A stretch of 41,935 nt of DNA, taken from Nitritalea halalkaliphila LW7 (GTDB taxonomy: Bacteria > Bacteroidota > Bacteroidia > Cytophagales > Cyclobacteriaceae). The notes beneath the pieces were generated by a model, which saw nothing but the letters and a program-made list of their open reading frames with translations, was not told the origin of the DNA and made no database searches. The stretch spans positions 41-41,975 of the forward strand of contig NZ_AJYA01000012.1 in assembly GCF_000265075.1 (NCBI RefSeq), in the 5' to 3' direction. The position numbers were made by a program, and so were the translations under genes. This document shows positions 1-8,429 of this stretch, piece by piece (positions within the stretch are counted from its first letter, which is position 1; the number at the start of each line of letters is the position of its first letter).

Positions 1-1010
1 TTTACGGAAACGACTGCGGTTAAACCTTCTCGAAAGTCATCTCCTGAAACTTCAATTTTCAGTTTATCGAGCATGCCAGATTTATCGGCATAACTTTTTA
101 ATGTCCGAGTGAGTGCGCGGCGGAAGCCCGATACGTGTGTTCCTCCTTCGTACGTATTGATGGTGTTTACGTAGGAGACCACATTTTCCGTGTAGGAATT
201 ATTATAAGACATGGCCACCTGAACAGGCACTCCATTTCGTTCAGACTCGATGTAGATCGGTTCTGCGATAATTTTTTCACGCGTAGCATCGAGGTATTGT
301 ACAAACTCTACTAAACCGCCTTCTGAAAAAAATTCATCTTTTCTCGGCTGACCGTCTTCGTCGATTTCACGTAAATCCGTCAGCGTAATGCGAATACCTG
401 CATTGAGAAAAGCCATTTCGCGCAGCCTATTGGCTATCGTTTCATACTTATATTCCGTGACAGTGAAAATACTGGCATCTGGAACAAAATGAATGATAGT
501 TCCTCGCTTATCTGTCGTACCGATTTCACGCACCTCGTGCTGGGGAACGCCTATCGCATAGCTTTGCTCGTAGATCTTTCCGCCTCTATGGATTTCGGCA
601 CGTAAATGGGTCGAAAGCGCATTTACGCAGGATACCCCTACGCCGTGTAGTCCGCCTGAAACTTTATAGGTATCCTTATCAAACTTACCTCCGGCGTGAA
701 GAACCGTCATCACGACCTCTAAGGCAGATTTTTTTTCTTTCGGGTGATAATCTGTAGGAATTCCCCTTCCATTATCTTCTACTGTAACAGAATTATCTTC
801 ATTTACGGTAACGTGTATGGTATCACAGTGCCCCGCAAGTGCCTCATCTACAGAGTTATCGACTACTTCCCAAATCAGGTGATGTAAGCCTTTTATTCCA
901 ATGTCACCGATGTACATCGCAGGCCTTTTTCGAACAGCTTCTAATCCTTCTAATACTGTAATATTCCCTGCAGAATAATCTTTATTATTCTCCTTAATTT
1001 CTTCGCTCAT
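1..1010 (-). CDS. gyrB: DNA gyrase subunit B (5' part, runs off window)
   Basis: This is the N-terminal 336 codons of the ATPase subunit of DNA gyrase, which introduces negative supercoils with GyrA. Reading the minus strand from the ATG at 1010 gives the GHKL ATPase signatures in order: EVVDNSVDEALAGH, EDNGRGIP, LHAGGKFD and GGLHGVGVSCVNALS. The start of the transducer domain follows, with the QYL and YVNTINTYEGGTHV segments. The reading frame is open and intact to the window edge, so the toprim and C-terminal parts lie outside. A TAnnTTTG promoter element lies about 75 bases upstream of the start. The type is gyrase rather than topoisomerase IV because the N-terminus and box spacing match GyrB. 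The gyrA gene is 25 kb away, not adjacent. Confidence 0.96.
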   Translation of the reverse strand, partial: MSEEIKENNKDYSAGNITVLEGLEAVRKRPAMYIGDIGIKGLHHLIWEVVDNSVDEALAGHCDTIHVTVNEDNSVTVEDNGRGIPTDYHPKEKKSALEVVMTVLHAGGKFDKDTYKVSGGLHGVGVSCVNALSTHLRAEIHRGGKIYEQSYAIGVPQHEVREIGTTDKRGTIIHFVPDASIFTVTEYKYETIANRLREMAFLNAGIRITLTDLREIDEDGQPRKDEFFSEGGLVEFVQYLDATREKIIAEPIYIESERNGVPVQVAMSYNNSYTENVVSYVNTINTYEGGTHVSGFRRALTRTLKSYADKSGMLDKLKIEVSGDDFREGLTAVVSV

Positions 1011-1083
1011 AATCTCTGTTTAATCGGGCAATTAACGCGTTGAGAGTGTTTTAAAAAGGTTGTATTCAAAGTGTAATATTACG

Positions 1084-1091
1084 CAAATTTA
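1084..1091 (-). promoter_or_regulatory. Putative gyrB promoter, -7 element TAAATTTG
   Basis: On the minus strand the octamer TAAATTTG matches the Bacteroidota sigma-A -7 consensus TAnnTTTG exactly. A T-rich TTTTC stretch lies about 19 bases upstream, at the -33 position. It would start transcription about 67 bases before the gyrB ATG. This is inferred from sequence alone. Confidence 0.5.
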
Positions 1092-1180
1092 CTGAATAAA
1101 CCGCTGAAAAGCCGCAATATTTAAGGGGAAGTCCAAAAGACAGCAGCCTCTTCGCTGGAAGCGAAAACGTAAAATTCTAT

Positions 1181-1258
1181 CCAATTGGTAGGGTGCATAT
1201 AATTTACATTTTTAAGCTGTTGGTACCAATTGGAATCGATTTCGGAATGGTATGTTTA
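1181..1258 (+). promoter_or_regulatory. Rhodopsin upstream region: paired CCAATTGG palindromes and a weak promoter match
   Basis: The 352-base gap between gyrB and the rhodopsin holds no gene. It contains CCAATTGG at 1181-1188 and again at 1226-1233. The second copy overlaps the palindrome TTGGTACCAA at 1220-1229. The octamer TATGTTTA at 1251-1258 matches the Bacteroidota -7 box TAnnTTTG at seven of eight positions, with TTGG about 21 bases upstream. A short hairpin, TTCGCT-GGA-AGCGAA, lies at 1151-1165. The palindromes would suit a dimeric regulator acting on the rhodopsin promoter, but no regulator is identified and the leader to the ATG would be about 100 bases. Confidence 0.3.
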
Positions 1259-1362
1259 ATTTTTAAAACTTTAAGTTAAACAAAATGGAGGCCTTTTGGC
1301 TTTATGGATGTATACACCAAAATTTATTTTACAAATCAACACTCATCTAAAATCAATCAACA

Positions 1363-2121
1363 ATGAACACAGTGCTCACAGCCGAAATGGTCGGACTCGA
1401 CCGGATCATCAACACTGATCCAATCGCCATTACATTCTTCATTGGATACATGGCAATGTTTGCTTCAGCAGTATTCTTCTTTGTAGAAAGAAGTTCTGTG
1501 GAAGGGAAATGGAAAATGTCCTTACTCGTATCAGGTTTGATCACGGGTATCGCAGCGGTCCATTACTATTACATGCGGGACTTTTACCTACAAACCGGCG
1601 AAAGTCCTACAGCTTTCCGTTATGTGGACTGGACGCTAACCGTTCCTTTGATGTGCGTGGAGTTCTACCTATTAACCAAGCCTTTCGGAGCTAAAGGTGG
1701 AACACTATTTAAGTTGATTATCGCTTCTTTAGTGATGCTAGTGACTGGGTACATCGGTGAGACTTCGGGGATCGATAACAACGTGATGTGGGGTATATTC
1801 TCTACCATTGGTTATCTCTACATCGTGTATGAAGTATTCGCAGGTGATGTAGCTAAATTAGCAAAACAGTCAGACTCTCCTGCCCTAGGCAGAGCGATGT
1901 TCTTATTGAAAATCTTTATCACATTAGGCTGGTCTATCTATCCAATCGGATACATGGTACTTCCTGGCAACTTGCTATCAGGTGCCTTTGAGGTGAGCAG
2001 CATCGACCTCTTCTACAACTTAGCGGATGCGATTAACAAAATCGGTTTTGGTCTCGTGATCTACTACGTGGCGGTAACTGAAACTGCTAGAGCGAAGAAA
2101 AATGTAGCTGCAACGGTTTAA
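1363..2121 (+). CDS. Proteorhodopsin/xanthorhodopsin-type light-driven proton pump
   Basis: This 252-residue, seven-helix microbial rhodopsin binds retinal and should pump protons out of the cell in light. Helix C reads RYVDWTLTVPLMCVE, giving Asp89 (Schiff-base counter-ion and proton acceptor), Thr93 and Glu100 (proton donor), the DTE pattern of outward proton pumps. His67 matches the proteorhodopsin His75 partner of the acceptor. Lys226 in ADAINKIGFG is the retinal Schiff-base lysine, with Asp222 as second counter-ion. Met97 sits at the proteorhodopsin spectral tuning position, where Leu or Met goes with green absorption and Gln with blue. Helix 5 has VMWGIFSTIG with Gly144, the site that is Gly in antenna-binding xanthorhodopsin and bulky in ordinary proteorhodopsin. 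The frame is intact, and crtY and blh follow. Confidence 0.95.
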   Translation: MNTVLTAEMVGLDRIINTDPIAITFFIGYMAMFASAVFFFVERSSVEGKWKMSLLVSGLITGIAAVHYYYMRDFYLQTGESPTAFRYVDWTLTVPLMCVEFYLLTKPFGAKGGTLFKLIIASLVMLVTGYIGETSGIDNNVMWGIFSTIGYLYIVYEVFAGDVAKLAKQSDSPALGRAMFLLKIFITLGWSIYPIGYMVLPGNLLSGAFEVSSIDLFYNLADAINKIGFGLVIYYVAVTETARAKKNVAATV

Positions 2122-2130
2122 TTAATTTCT

Positions 2131-2164
2131 AAAGGTATTCTCCACTAGGGGAATACCTTTTTTC
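2131..2164 (+). terminator. Rho-independent terminator after rhodopsin
   Basis: AAAGGTATTCTCC and GGGGAATACCTTT form a 13-base-pair stem (one G-U pair) around the loop ACTA, followed by a T run. It lies 10 bases after the rhodopsin stop and 20 bases before the crtY start, so crtY-blh transcription would need read-through or its own promoter. Confidence 0.85.
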
Positions 2165-2183
2165 TACCCTAGCAATTGTAACT

Positions 2184-3325
2184 ATGAAATACGACATCGT
2201 CATCTGTGGGTTTGGTTGTGCGGGTATGAGCTTTCTTTTTTATGCCCTTCAATCCACAAGGCTAAATCATCTAAATATACTGGTTATCGACCCCCAAAAA
2301 ACGAGGGAAAATGACCGCACCTGGTGCTACTGGGCCGAAGAACCCCTCGAAATTCACCCCAAAAACACGCCTTTAATCTCTTGGAATACGTTTAAGGTTT
2401 CCCATCCCGAACATGGGCAGGTGACACGTACGCTTCAGGATTTCAACTATTACCATATCAAAGGTAGCGATTTCTATGACGCTATCTTTGAGCAGGTCAC
2501 ACAGTTTCCTAATGTGCATTTCCTGTACGAAAAAGTAGAAAACTGGGCGCCACTGCCCCAAAATAGCGTTTGTGTACAGACAGAAAATCAGCGTATAGAG
2601 GCCCGTAAGATCATTTGGTCTATTCCCGAGAAGCCTAAGCAGCCCACCCTCAAGCAGGTATTTGTGGGGTGGAAAGTGACCTTTGACCGGCAGGTCGTCA
2701 ACCCAGAAGCCGTTACCTTTATGGCTTTCGACAAGCAAGACGCCCACATGTTAGGTTTTTACTATGTGCTGCCGTACAGCTCCGATACTGCGTTAATCGA
2801 GTACACCATTTATGCGAAAACACCACCTGAGAAAGCCTTTTTCCATCAAAAACTGAAGGAATATCTCGACAGCACCTACCCAGATGAGCCCTATACGCTG
2901 GAATTCGAGGAGCAAGGCGCCATTCCGATGAGCACGCTAGCGCCTGCCCGAAGCGAGAGCCATCCACAGGTCATCTACACGGGTACTGCGGGTGCATGTA
3001 CGAAGCTTCCACTGGATTTACCTTTATGAATGTACAGCGTTTCAGCCAGCAAGTGGTCTTTGCGTTACATCAAGATTTCGACCGCCCAGTACGCCTGCGT
3101 AAAATCGCCCGCTTTGGCTTTTACGATAATATTCTGCTGAATGCCGCCGTGAAAGGCATCGCCCCCCTGGATGAGCTACTCCATGAAATGTTCGATAAAA
3201 ACGATGGGGATAGCATTTTACGCTTTCTGGACGAGCAGAGCCACCTCGGAGAGGAAGTGAAACTCTTAGCCTCTCTAACCTTTAAGCCCTACATCCAATC
3301 CCTGCTCGCCTATGCACGCTATTAG
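2184..3325 (+). CDS. crtY: Lycopene beta-cyclase (one apparent frameshift)
   Basis: This flavoprotein converts lycopene to beta-carotene, the precursor of retinal. The N-terminus DIVICGFGCAGMSF is the FAD-binding Rossmann motif, followed by NDRTWCYW, typical of CrtY-family cyclases. The reading frame breaks near 3005: GTAGACTK is followed by a short nonsense tail, while ASTGFTFMNVQRFS, the expected continuation, is in another frame. Restoring one G (AAGCT to AAGGCT) gives a single 380-residue protein of normal family length. The end overlaps the blh start by 14 bases, so the two are probably translated together. The shift is either an assembly error or a recent mutation. If real, it would block retinal synthesis from this copy. 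Confidence 0.88.
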
Positions 3326-4196
3326 CCCGAGCTTACGCTGGATCGCTACCGGAATATTTCTGCTTTTTGGGGCCTTCAGTGCACCGAATGGAAATTTTCA
3401 GTTGCTTGTTTTCGCACTGGTGATGGTGACAGTGGGCATCCCCCATGGGGCGGTGGACCATCTTTTGGCGTCCAGCACCACAGCCTCTCCATGGAAATTT
3501 TATCTGCGCTATTTGGGCATTATGGCCGCATACACCCTGCTTTGGGTGCTGGCTCCCCTCCTGGCGCTGTTTCTTTTTCTGTTCGTGTCGGCCTATCATT
3601 TTGGACAGATGCATCTGGAGACGCAGGCGCAGGGCCTGGTTCAAAAAATCACGTATAGCAGCATCGGCTTTGGCTTTTTAGGATTAATCGTTTTCGGGGA
3701 TTGGCAAGCGTCCGCCGCCCTATTGTCCAGTTTTTTTACCCTACCGGATCTCTTTCCGTATCGAAATTGGATCGGGGTGGGCAGTATGCTACTTCTGATT
3801 CCCCTCTACGCACACTATCCTAAAAATCCCAGGATTTGGTTGGCTATAAGCGCACTTGCCATCAGTCTGTGGGTACTCCCCCTCTACCTAAGTTTTGCGC
3901 TATATTTTGGATTTTGGCATAGCCTACCCTCTTTAAAAATAGAATACATCGGCCTAAAGGCCAAAGGAAATGTAGGCGATTACACCAATTTTATCCGAAA
4001 TCTACTGCCTTTTAGCCTGCTTAGCCTGCTAGGCATCGGTATCTTGCTTGTGGCCGGCATGCGGTACCTAGAGCCGAATCAGCTCATGCTCCTTTTCTTT
4101 ATTTTGGTTTCCCTCATCACTGCACCCCATGTACTCGTGATGGACACCTATATCGAAAAAGAATTTAAAGCTAAAAGAGGCCGGTTCGTAGCATGA
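3312..4196 (+). CDS. blh: Blh/Brp family beta-carotene 15,15'-dioxygenase
   Basis: This integral-membrane oxygenase cleaves beta-carotene into two molecules of all-trans retinal for the rhodopsin encoded just upstream. The 294-residue protein is hydrophobic throughout. It keeps the family's conserved histidine sites, seen as GIPHGAVDH, SAYHFGQ, GFWHSLPS and TAPHVLVMD, which supply iron ligands in this family. The start overlaps the end of crtY by 14 bases. The last 26 bases overlap the convergent CoA-binding protein gene. The reading frame is intact. The function rests on family motifs and on the rhodopsin-crtY-blh context, which agree. Confidence 0.92.
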   Translation: MHAISPSLRWIATGIFLLFGAFSAPNGNFQLLVFALVMVTVGIPHGAVDHLLASSTTASPWKFYLRYLGIMAAYTLLWVLAPLLALFLFLFVSAYHFGQMHLETQAQGLVQKITYSSIGFGFLGLIVFGDWQASAALLSSFFTLPDLFPYRNWIGVGSMLLLIPLYAHYPKNPRIWLAISALAISLWVLPLYLSFALYFGFWHSLPSLKIEYIGLKAKGNVGDYTNFIRNLLPFSLLSLLGIGILLVAGMRYLEPNQLMLLFFILVSLITAPHVLVMDTYIEKEFKAKRGRFVA

Positions 4197-4536
4197 CGAG
4201 GTTGCAGTAGTTTCTGGCTTCTATGTTCTCTTTTTCCAGCTCCGCCGCGAACTCTTTATTTTCCGCTCCTGGATTAAAAATCACACGCTTGGGCTTTAAT
4301 GAGCGAATGTAGTCGTAGTAGGGCTCCTGGTTTTTAGCCGACATGTAGAGCGTTACGGTGTGTACATCCGGAATTTCGGGAAACTCACGGATATCTAAAA
4401 TTTCTTCTCCGAAAACCTCCCCTGGTTTTATCCCTACCGGGACAAAAGGGATTTCTTTTTCTTTTAACAGTTCCGCTGCCATATACGAGTAGCGGATGGG
4501 ATTGGGCGATGCGCCTAGAATTACGGTTTTTTTCAT
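4171..4536 (-). CDS. CoA-binding domain protein (YccU-like)
   Basis: The 121-residue protein is a stand-alone CoA-binding Rossmann domain. The N-terminus KKTVILGASPNPIRYSY carries the nucleotide-binding loop, and RVIFNPGAEN and EARNYCNLVMLRTG match the conserved C-terminal part of the YccU family. Members bind CoA, but their physiological role is poorly known. It is the last gene of a probable three-gene minus-strand unit behind two acyltransferases, with a 56-base gap. That makes a link to acyl-CoA or lipid metabolism plausible but unproven. Its 3' end overlaps the convergent blh by 26 bases. Confidence 0.85.
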   Translation of the reverse strand: MKKTVILGASPNPIRYSYMAAELLKEKEIPFVPVGIKPGEVFGEEILDIREFPEIPDVHTVTLYMSAKNQEPYYDYIRSLKPKRVIFNPGAENKEFAAELEKENIEARNYCNLVMLRTGLF

Positions 4537-4592
4537 ACAGTTACGGGTGTGCGGATAGGCTTTTTCGGTTCTGGTTCTGGTCCCGCTCCGAC

Positions 4593-5546
4593 TTATGCTC
4601 TGGAGCCGAACGCACGATCCCGCTCAAAGGTATCCATGTGCCGATGTTTTTTACTTTCATAAATGTCAGAAATCGTAATTAAGATTCCTGTTTCCTCTAC
4701 TGCGCCAAACTCATCATTTAGGGCAGTACCGAATGTTTTCATACTCGGCGAAAGATTCATGTAGGTATTAATCAAAGGAGGAATGTTTTCGCCTAAAGCA
4801 CGAACACGCGCATTTAATAGTTTATATCCCTCCTTATATTCCTTCCCTTCAAAGAGCGCACCAAAAGCGCTCACATCCTGATGATAATCTAATGCTAAAT
4901 CAGGAAGTGGGCGTACAAGCTCCTCTTTATCAGGGAAATAGTGCTGCATAAAATACAAAAGTAAATCGCGTGCTTCCTGGTTGTAATGCGGGTACATGGT
5001 CACTTTTCCAAACAAATACTTGACTTCGGGATGCAGCATAACCACTGCACCCAGACCGTCCCACAAGTTGTCCAGTGAAAAAAGCCCTTTACGATTATCT
5101 TTTGAAGGCTGGTATTTCGGCTGTACAAAAGAACGGCCGAGTTCGATGGTGTAAGGGATGTATTCTTGGACAAACTTATCCGAAAAAGAAAATAAATGTG
5201 TGGTAGAAAGATTTAAGACACCGTTTACTTCTGTAGCATGCTTGCAGTAAATCAAGCGATAGCCCGCCACGATTTCTTCGTCGATCGGGTTCCAGGTGAT
5301 CAGCTGCTGGTAGCAGTCTTCACAGGTATCGTTTTCATCTAAATCCAAGGCGAGGCCCGTCCCCCCCCCTGCTCCACGAAAGGTGAGCTCACGTAAACGC
5401 CCTATCTCACGCACCGTTTCGGGTGCATTATGATGATCGACGAGATAAATGTGGTTATTGCCATTATTGGTGTAGCGCAGAAAACGCTCCGGACTTAATT
5501 CTTTTTTTAAAATAGCTCGATCAATAGGCGCTATAATCTCTTGCAT
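4593..5546 (-). CDS. GNAT-type N-acyltransferase, GlsB-like (glycine/ornithine lipid synthesis)
   Basis: The 317-residue protein resembles the N-acyltransferases that attach a 3-hydroxy fatty acid to glycine or ornithine. The region around VAGYRLIYCKHA, followed by YIPYTIELGRSFVQPKYQ and LWDGLGAVVML, is the diverged acetyltransferase-like core of the GlsB/OlsB hemolysin-related family. It starts 10 bases after the stop of the lysophospholipid acyltransferase gene, so the two are an operon. In Bacteroides, GlsB and GlsA are neighbours and make glycine lipids. The same arrangement here supports that function, though the amino acid head group cannot be read from sequence. Confidence 0.8.
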   Translation of the reverse strand: MQEIIAPIDRAILKKELSPERFLRYTNNGNNHIYLVDHHNAPETVREIGRLRELTFRGAGGGTGLALDLDENDTCEDCYQQLITWNPIDEEIVAGYRLIYCKHATEVNGVLNLSTTHLFSFSDKFVQEYIPYTIELGRSFVQPKYQPSKDNRKGLFSLDNLWDGLGAVVMLHPEVKYLFGKVTMYPHYNQEARDLLLYFMQHYFPDKEELVRPLPDLALDYHQDVSAFGALFEGKEYKEGYKLLNARVRALGENIPPLINTYMNLSPSMKTFGTALNDEFGAVEETGILITISDIYESKKHRHMDTFERDRAFGSRA

Positions 5547-5556
5547 AACTATTTTT

Positions 5557-6366
5557 TTAAACCATTTCGTAAACGACTCGCTTCACTTCTGCTGCCCACT
5601 CCAATTCCGTCTTCTGCTTATCGAAGTGATTGTAAGCGATCGGTTTACCGATATGTATGGTAACGGTCTTTCCTCTTTGTGAAAACAGCTCATCAGCCAA
5701 ATAAAACATTTCGATATTTGCCTGAATGCCAATTAACTTTCTAATTTTTGCTAAATTATAAAAAAAAGAAGAGTTTTTACCTGCTATGTAAACGGGAACC
5801 ACATCTTTTTTATAGCGTCTAGCATAACTGATAAAGCTTTTCTTCCATTCTAGGTCTTGGATACCTCCTTTTTGCTTACGTGAAACCAATCCTGCAGGAA
5901 AAATGAGCACTGCATGCGGACCGGCATAGGTGTCACTGATCAGCTTGCTTACAGCCCTGCTATTCGCTCCATGCTTATTGACAGGAATAAATAGCGGCTC
6001 GAAGTTCTTGATATGCGTTAAAATATCATTCACCAAAAAACGAATATCAGTGCGATACTTGCCCAGCGCATGCATAAAGGCGATCCCATCCATACCTCCC
6101 AGTGGGTGATTGGCGGCGAAAATTACAGGGCGATCAAGCGGTATATTTTCTGCTCCTTCTAATTTTACGGTAACGCCAAACTCCTCTATCAAGGCATCTG
6201 TAAATGCTAGGCCATGCAAATGGCCTGTTTTCGCCATGACCGCATTGATTTCGTCTTCATGCACGATATGTTTGATATAGGAGAGAACAAATCTCGGCAA
6301 CCAACGATGCAGGGAAGGATTTTTTTCCTTTAAGACCTGCTCGATATCGATAAATTTCTTTTGCAT
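5557..6366 (-). CDS. PlsC-family O-acyltransferase, GlsA-like
   Basis: This 269-residue lysophospholipid-acyltransferase-fold protein should add the second acyl chain to the 3-hydroxyl of an N-acylated amino acid. The active-site block is NHPLGGMDG, with a histidine and an aspartate separated by five residues as in the GlsA and hemolysin-type subfamily. FIPVNKHGANSRAV and LIFPAGLVSRK are the acyl-acceptor and substrate-binding blocks. It is the first gene of a minus-strand unit with the GNAT acyltransferase 10 bases downstream. A perfect TATGTTTG promoter element lies about 110 bases upstream. A role in ordinary phosphatidic acid synthesis is less likely given the partner gene. Confidence 0.82.
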   Translation of the reverse strand: MQKKFIDIEQVLKEKNPSLHRWLPRFVLSYIKHIVHEDEINAVMAKTGHLHGLAFTDALIEEFGVTVKLEGAENIPLDRPVIFAANHPLGGMDGIAFMHALGKYRTDIRFLVNDILTHIKNFEPLFIPVNKHGANSRAVSKLISDTYAGPHAVLIFPAGLVSRKQKGGIQDLEWKKSFISYARRYKKDVVPVYIAGKNSSFFYNLAKIRKLIGIQANIEMFYLADELFSQRGKTVTIHIGKPIAYNHFDKQKTELEWAAEVKRVVYEMV

Positions 6367-6475
6367 GCGTGATGGTACCCTAGTGTTAAAGGAAAGGGCA
6401 TGTAAGCTATTGATTTACAAGATGCTACTAAAAAGAAGTGCAGACTTTTTCGATTTTCTACTACTTAATTAAATT

Positions 6476-6483
6476 CAAACATA
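6476..6483 (-). promoter_or_regulatory. Putative promoter of the acyltransferase operon, -7 element TATGTTTG
   Basis: TATGTTTG on the minus strand matches TAnnTTTG exactly and lies in the 237-base gap between the divergent acyltransferase and SDR genes. The rest of the gap holds an inverted repeat GCGGC/GCCGC near 6516-6530 and no convincing gene. Confidence 0.4.
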
Positions 6484-6603
6484 CGAAATTAAATGCAAAA
6501 TTCCTGTTCTTTTTGCGGCGGGCAGCCGCTTATCCCCATCTTTAGGAAACTGAAAGCTTAGAACAAAGTACCCGCGGGGAACGTTGGTAAAAGTAAAAAG
6601 GGC

Positions 6604-7447
6604 ATGAAAACTTTAGCCATAACAGGACCTACTTCAGGTATCGGAAAAGAAACCGTGCGGGCACTTCTCCCCCACTTCCAGCGCATCCTACTTTTAGCGC
6701 GTGATGAAAAGAAAGCACAGCAGCTTATCGGCAGTTTTACGCTGGCGGAGCAGGAGAAATTGGGTTTTGTCGCTTGCGACCTCATGCGTATGGACAGTGT
6801 GCTGGCAGCGGCGGATACGCTGGCTCAGGAAATTCCCCATTTGGATGTACTTATAAATAATGCAGGCGGGATATTCGACGAAAAAACGATTACAGTAGAT
6901 GGTTTCGAGCAGTCGCTGAGTGTGAACCACTTGGGACACATGCTGCTGACGCTCAAGCTCCTTCCTTTGCTGCTCCGCAGCCAACTGAAAAAAGTGATTC
7001 AAGTGGCTTCAGAAGCACATAAGGGGGCCTCACCCCGCTGGGATGACCTTAGCTACTCCAAACGAAATTACAAAGGCTTTCAGGCCTATGCCAACGTCAA
7101 GCTCTATAATATTCTGTTAGCCAAATCACTCGTGGACCAGTACGGAGCGCAGGGGCTGCAGGCCTTCTCGCTGCATCCGGGGGTGGTGAAAACGAATTTT
7201 GCGGCGGAAACAAAAGGAATTTTTAAGTTCTTTTGGAAACTGGCGGGACCTTTTATGATTACGGCCGAACAAGGGGCAAAAACCACGGTGAAACTCGCAA
7301 AGGAAAAAATTCCACCTGCCTATAATGGTGCCTATTTTAAAAAAAGAGCGCGCGGCCTCTTGTTCTTCCCTGGCGAATAGTGAAAAAGCAAGACAGCGGC
7401 TGTGGGAGGCCAGCATGGAGCTGCTAGGGCCTTGGTTGAGCAAGTAG
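6604..7447 (+). CDS. Short-chain dehydrogenase/reductase, retinol-dehydrogenase-like (one apparent frameshift)
   Basis: This NAD(P)-dependent oxidoreductase of the classical SDR fold has the cofactor motif TGPTSGIGKE, the NNAGG motif, and the catalytic YANVK (Tyr-x-x-x-Lys) preceded by the serine of QVASEAH. The substrate is unknown, but this subgroup resembles retinol and WW-domain oxidoreductases. The open frame stops at 7380 with an atypical tail. In the next frame, LANSEKARQRLWEASMELLG gives the usual C-terminal helix of the family and ends at 7447. The break lies in the seven-A run at 7339-7345. Removing one A yields a 280-residue protein. No tie to the retinal genes 2.4 kb away is shown. 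Confidence 0.85.
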
Positions 7448-7521
7448 GCTAAAGGGGGCGCTGACGGGGTCGATTGCGTATGCCCGTAAAAAGCGCTTTC
7501 TTTGTACTGAATTACGCCTTT

Positions 7522-8423
7522 ATGAAGCACGACATACAACTGCTCCACCCGGAAAATTGGGATGCTTATGCCTGATCGACTGCGGTGGATTCGAAAAATT
7601 AGAACGGTTCGGGGATCGCGTCATGCGCCGGCCGGAGCCCCAAGCCATCTGGGATAAAAGCCTATCCGAAGCCGAATGGAACCGGCTAGCTGTTGCTTCC
7701 TTTCGAAAGGAAAAACATAATCCGGAGAAGGGGCAGTGGGAATTTAAGCAGAAGCTCGCCCACAACTGGCAGATTCCCTATCAGAACAAGGAGGGGCTCA
7801 AGCTGGTGCTGAACCTGGCCACGACCTCTTTCAAGCATATCGGACTTTTTCCAGAGCAGGCGGTCAACTGGGACTACATTTACCGGCAGGTGAAGGCTAT
7901 GCCCGTTGAAAATCCGCGGGTCTTGAATTTGTTTGCCTACACGGGAGCGGCGAGCCTGGCGGCCAAAGCAGCCGGCGCAGAGGTGACGCACTTAGATGCA
8001 GTAAAGCAAGTGGTGACCTGGAGCCGGCACAATATGGAGTCAAGTGGCCTCCAGGACATTCGCTGGATCGTGGACGATGCCATGAAGTTTATCAAGCGAG
8101 AGCAGCGCAGAGGCAATACCTATCATGGGATTATTTTGGATCCGCCAGCTTATGGGCGTGGTCCAGACGGGGAAAAATGGGTGCTCGAGGAGCAGGTGAA
8201 TGAACTGCTGAAGACCGCGATCAGCTTGCTCGAACCGGAGCATCATTTTTTTCTGCTTAACATGTATTCGCTGAGTTTCAGTGCGCTTATCGCTGCTAAC
8301 TTAGTCCAACAAATCAAGCCAGATCAGGGGGATTTCAACTATGGCGAGCTCTTTCTTCAGGATGAGTTCAAAAAGAAGCTCCCTTTAGGCATATTCTATC
8401 GCTTTCACACGAAAACATCCTAA
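7522..8423 (+). CDS. Class I SAM-dependent methyltransferase, RlmI-like (one apparent frameshift)
   Basis: This is a predicted S-adenosylmethionine-dependent methyltransferase of the COG1092 type, whose characterised members modify ribosomal RNA cytosine. Motif I is VLNLFAYTGAASLAA, the acidic ribose-binding motif is VTHLDAVKQVV, and IILDPPAYGRG is the catalytic DPPxYG block. The true N-terminus is at the ATG at 7522 (MKHDIQLLHPENWDAY). It is separated from LIDCGGFEKLERFG by a missing base near 7570, so that the main frame otherwise opens only at a TTG at 7557. Repair gives 300 residues. The aminotransferase gene begins 6 bases after its stop. Confidence 0.85.
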
Positions 8424-8429
8424 AAAACC

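Noticed and set aside
2996..3325. Separate 109-residue protein after the first crtY frame
   Set aside because: It is the C-terminal part of the lycopene cyclase. The motif ASTGFTFMN continues GTAGACTK after one base is restored.
6493..6561. 22-codon ORF with a CxxCGG motif in the gap before the SDR gene
   Set aside because: It is too short, lacks a convincing ribosome-binding site, and the Cys codons fall in a GC-rich inverted repeat. It may be a hairpin, not a gene.
7126..7548. 140-residue minus-strand ORF covering the end of the SDR gene
   Set aside because: It is a shadow frame. Its sequence shows no family motif, while the plus strand encodes the SDR catalytic region and C-terminal helix.
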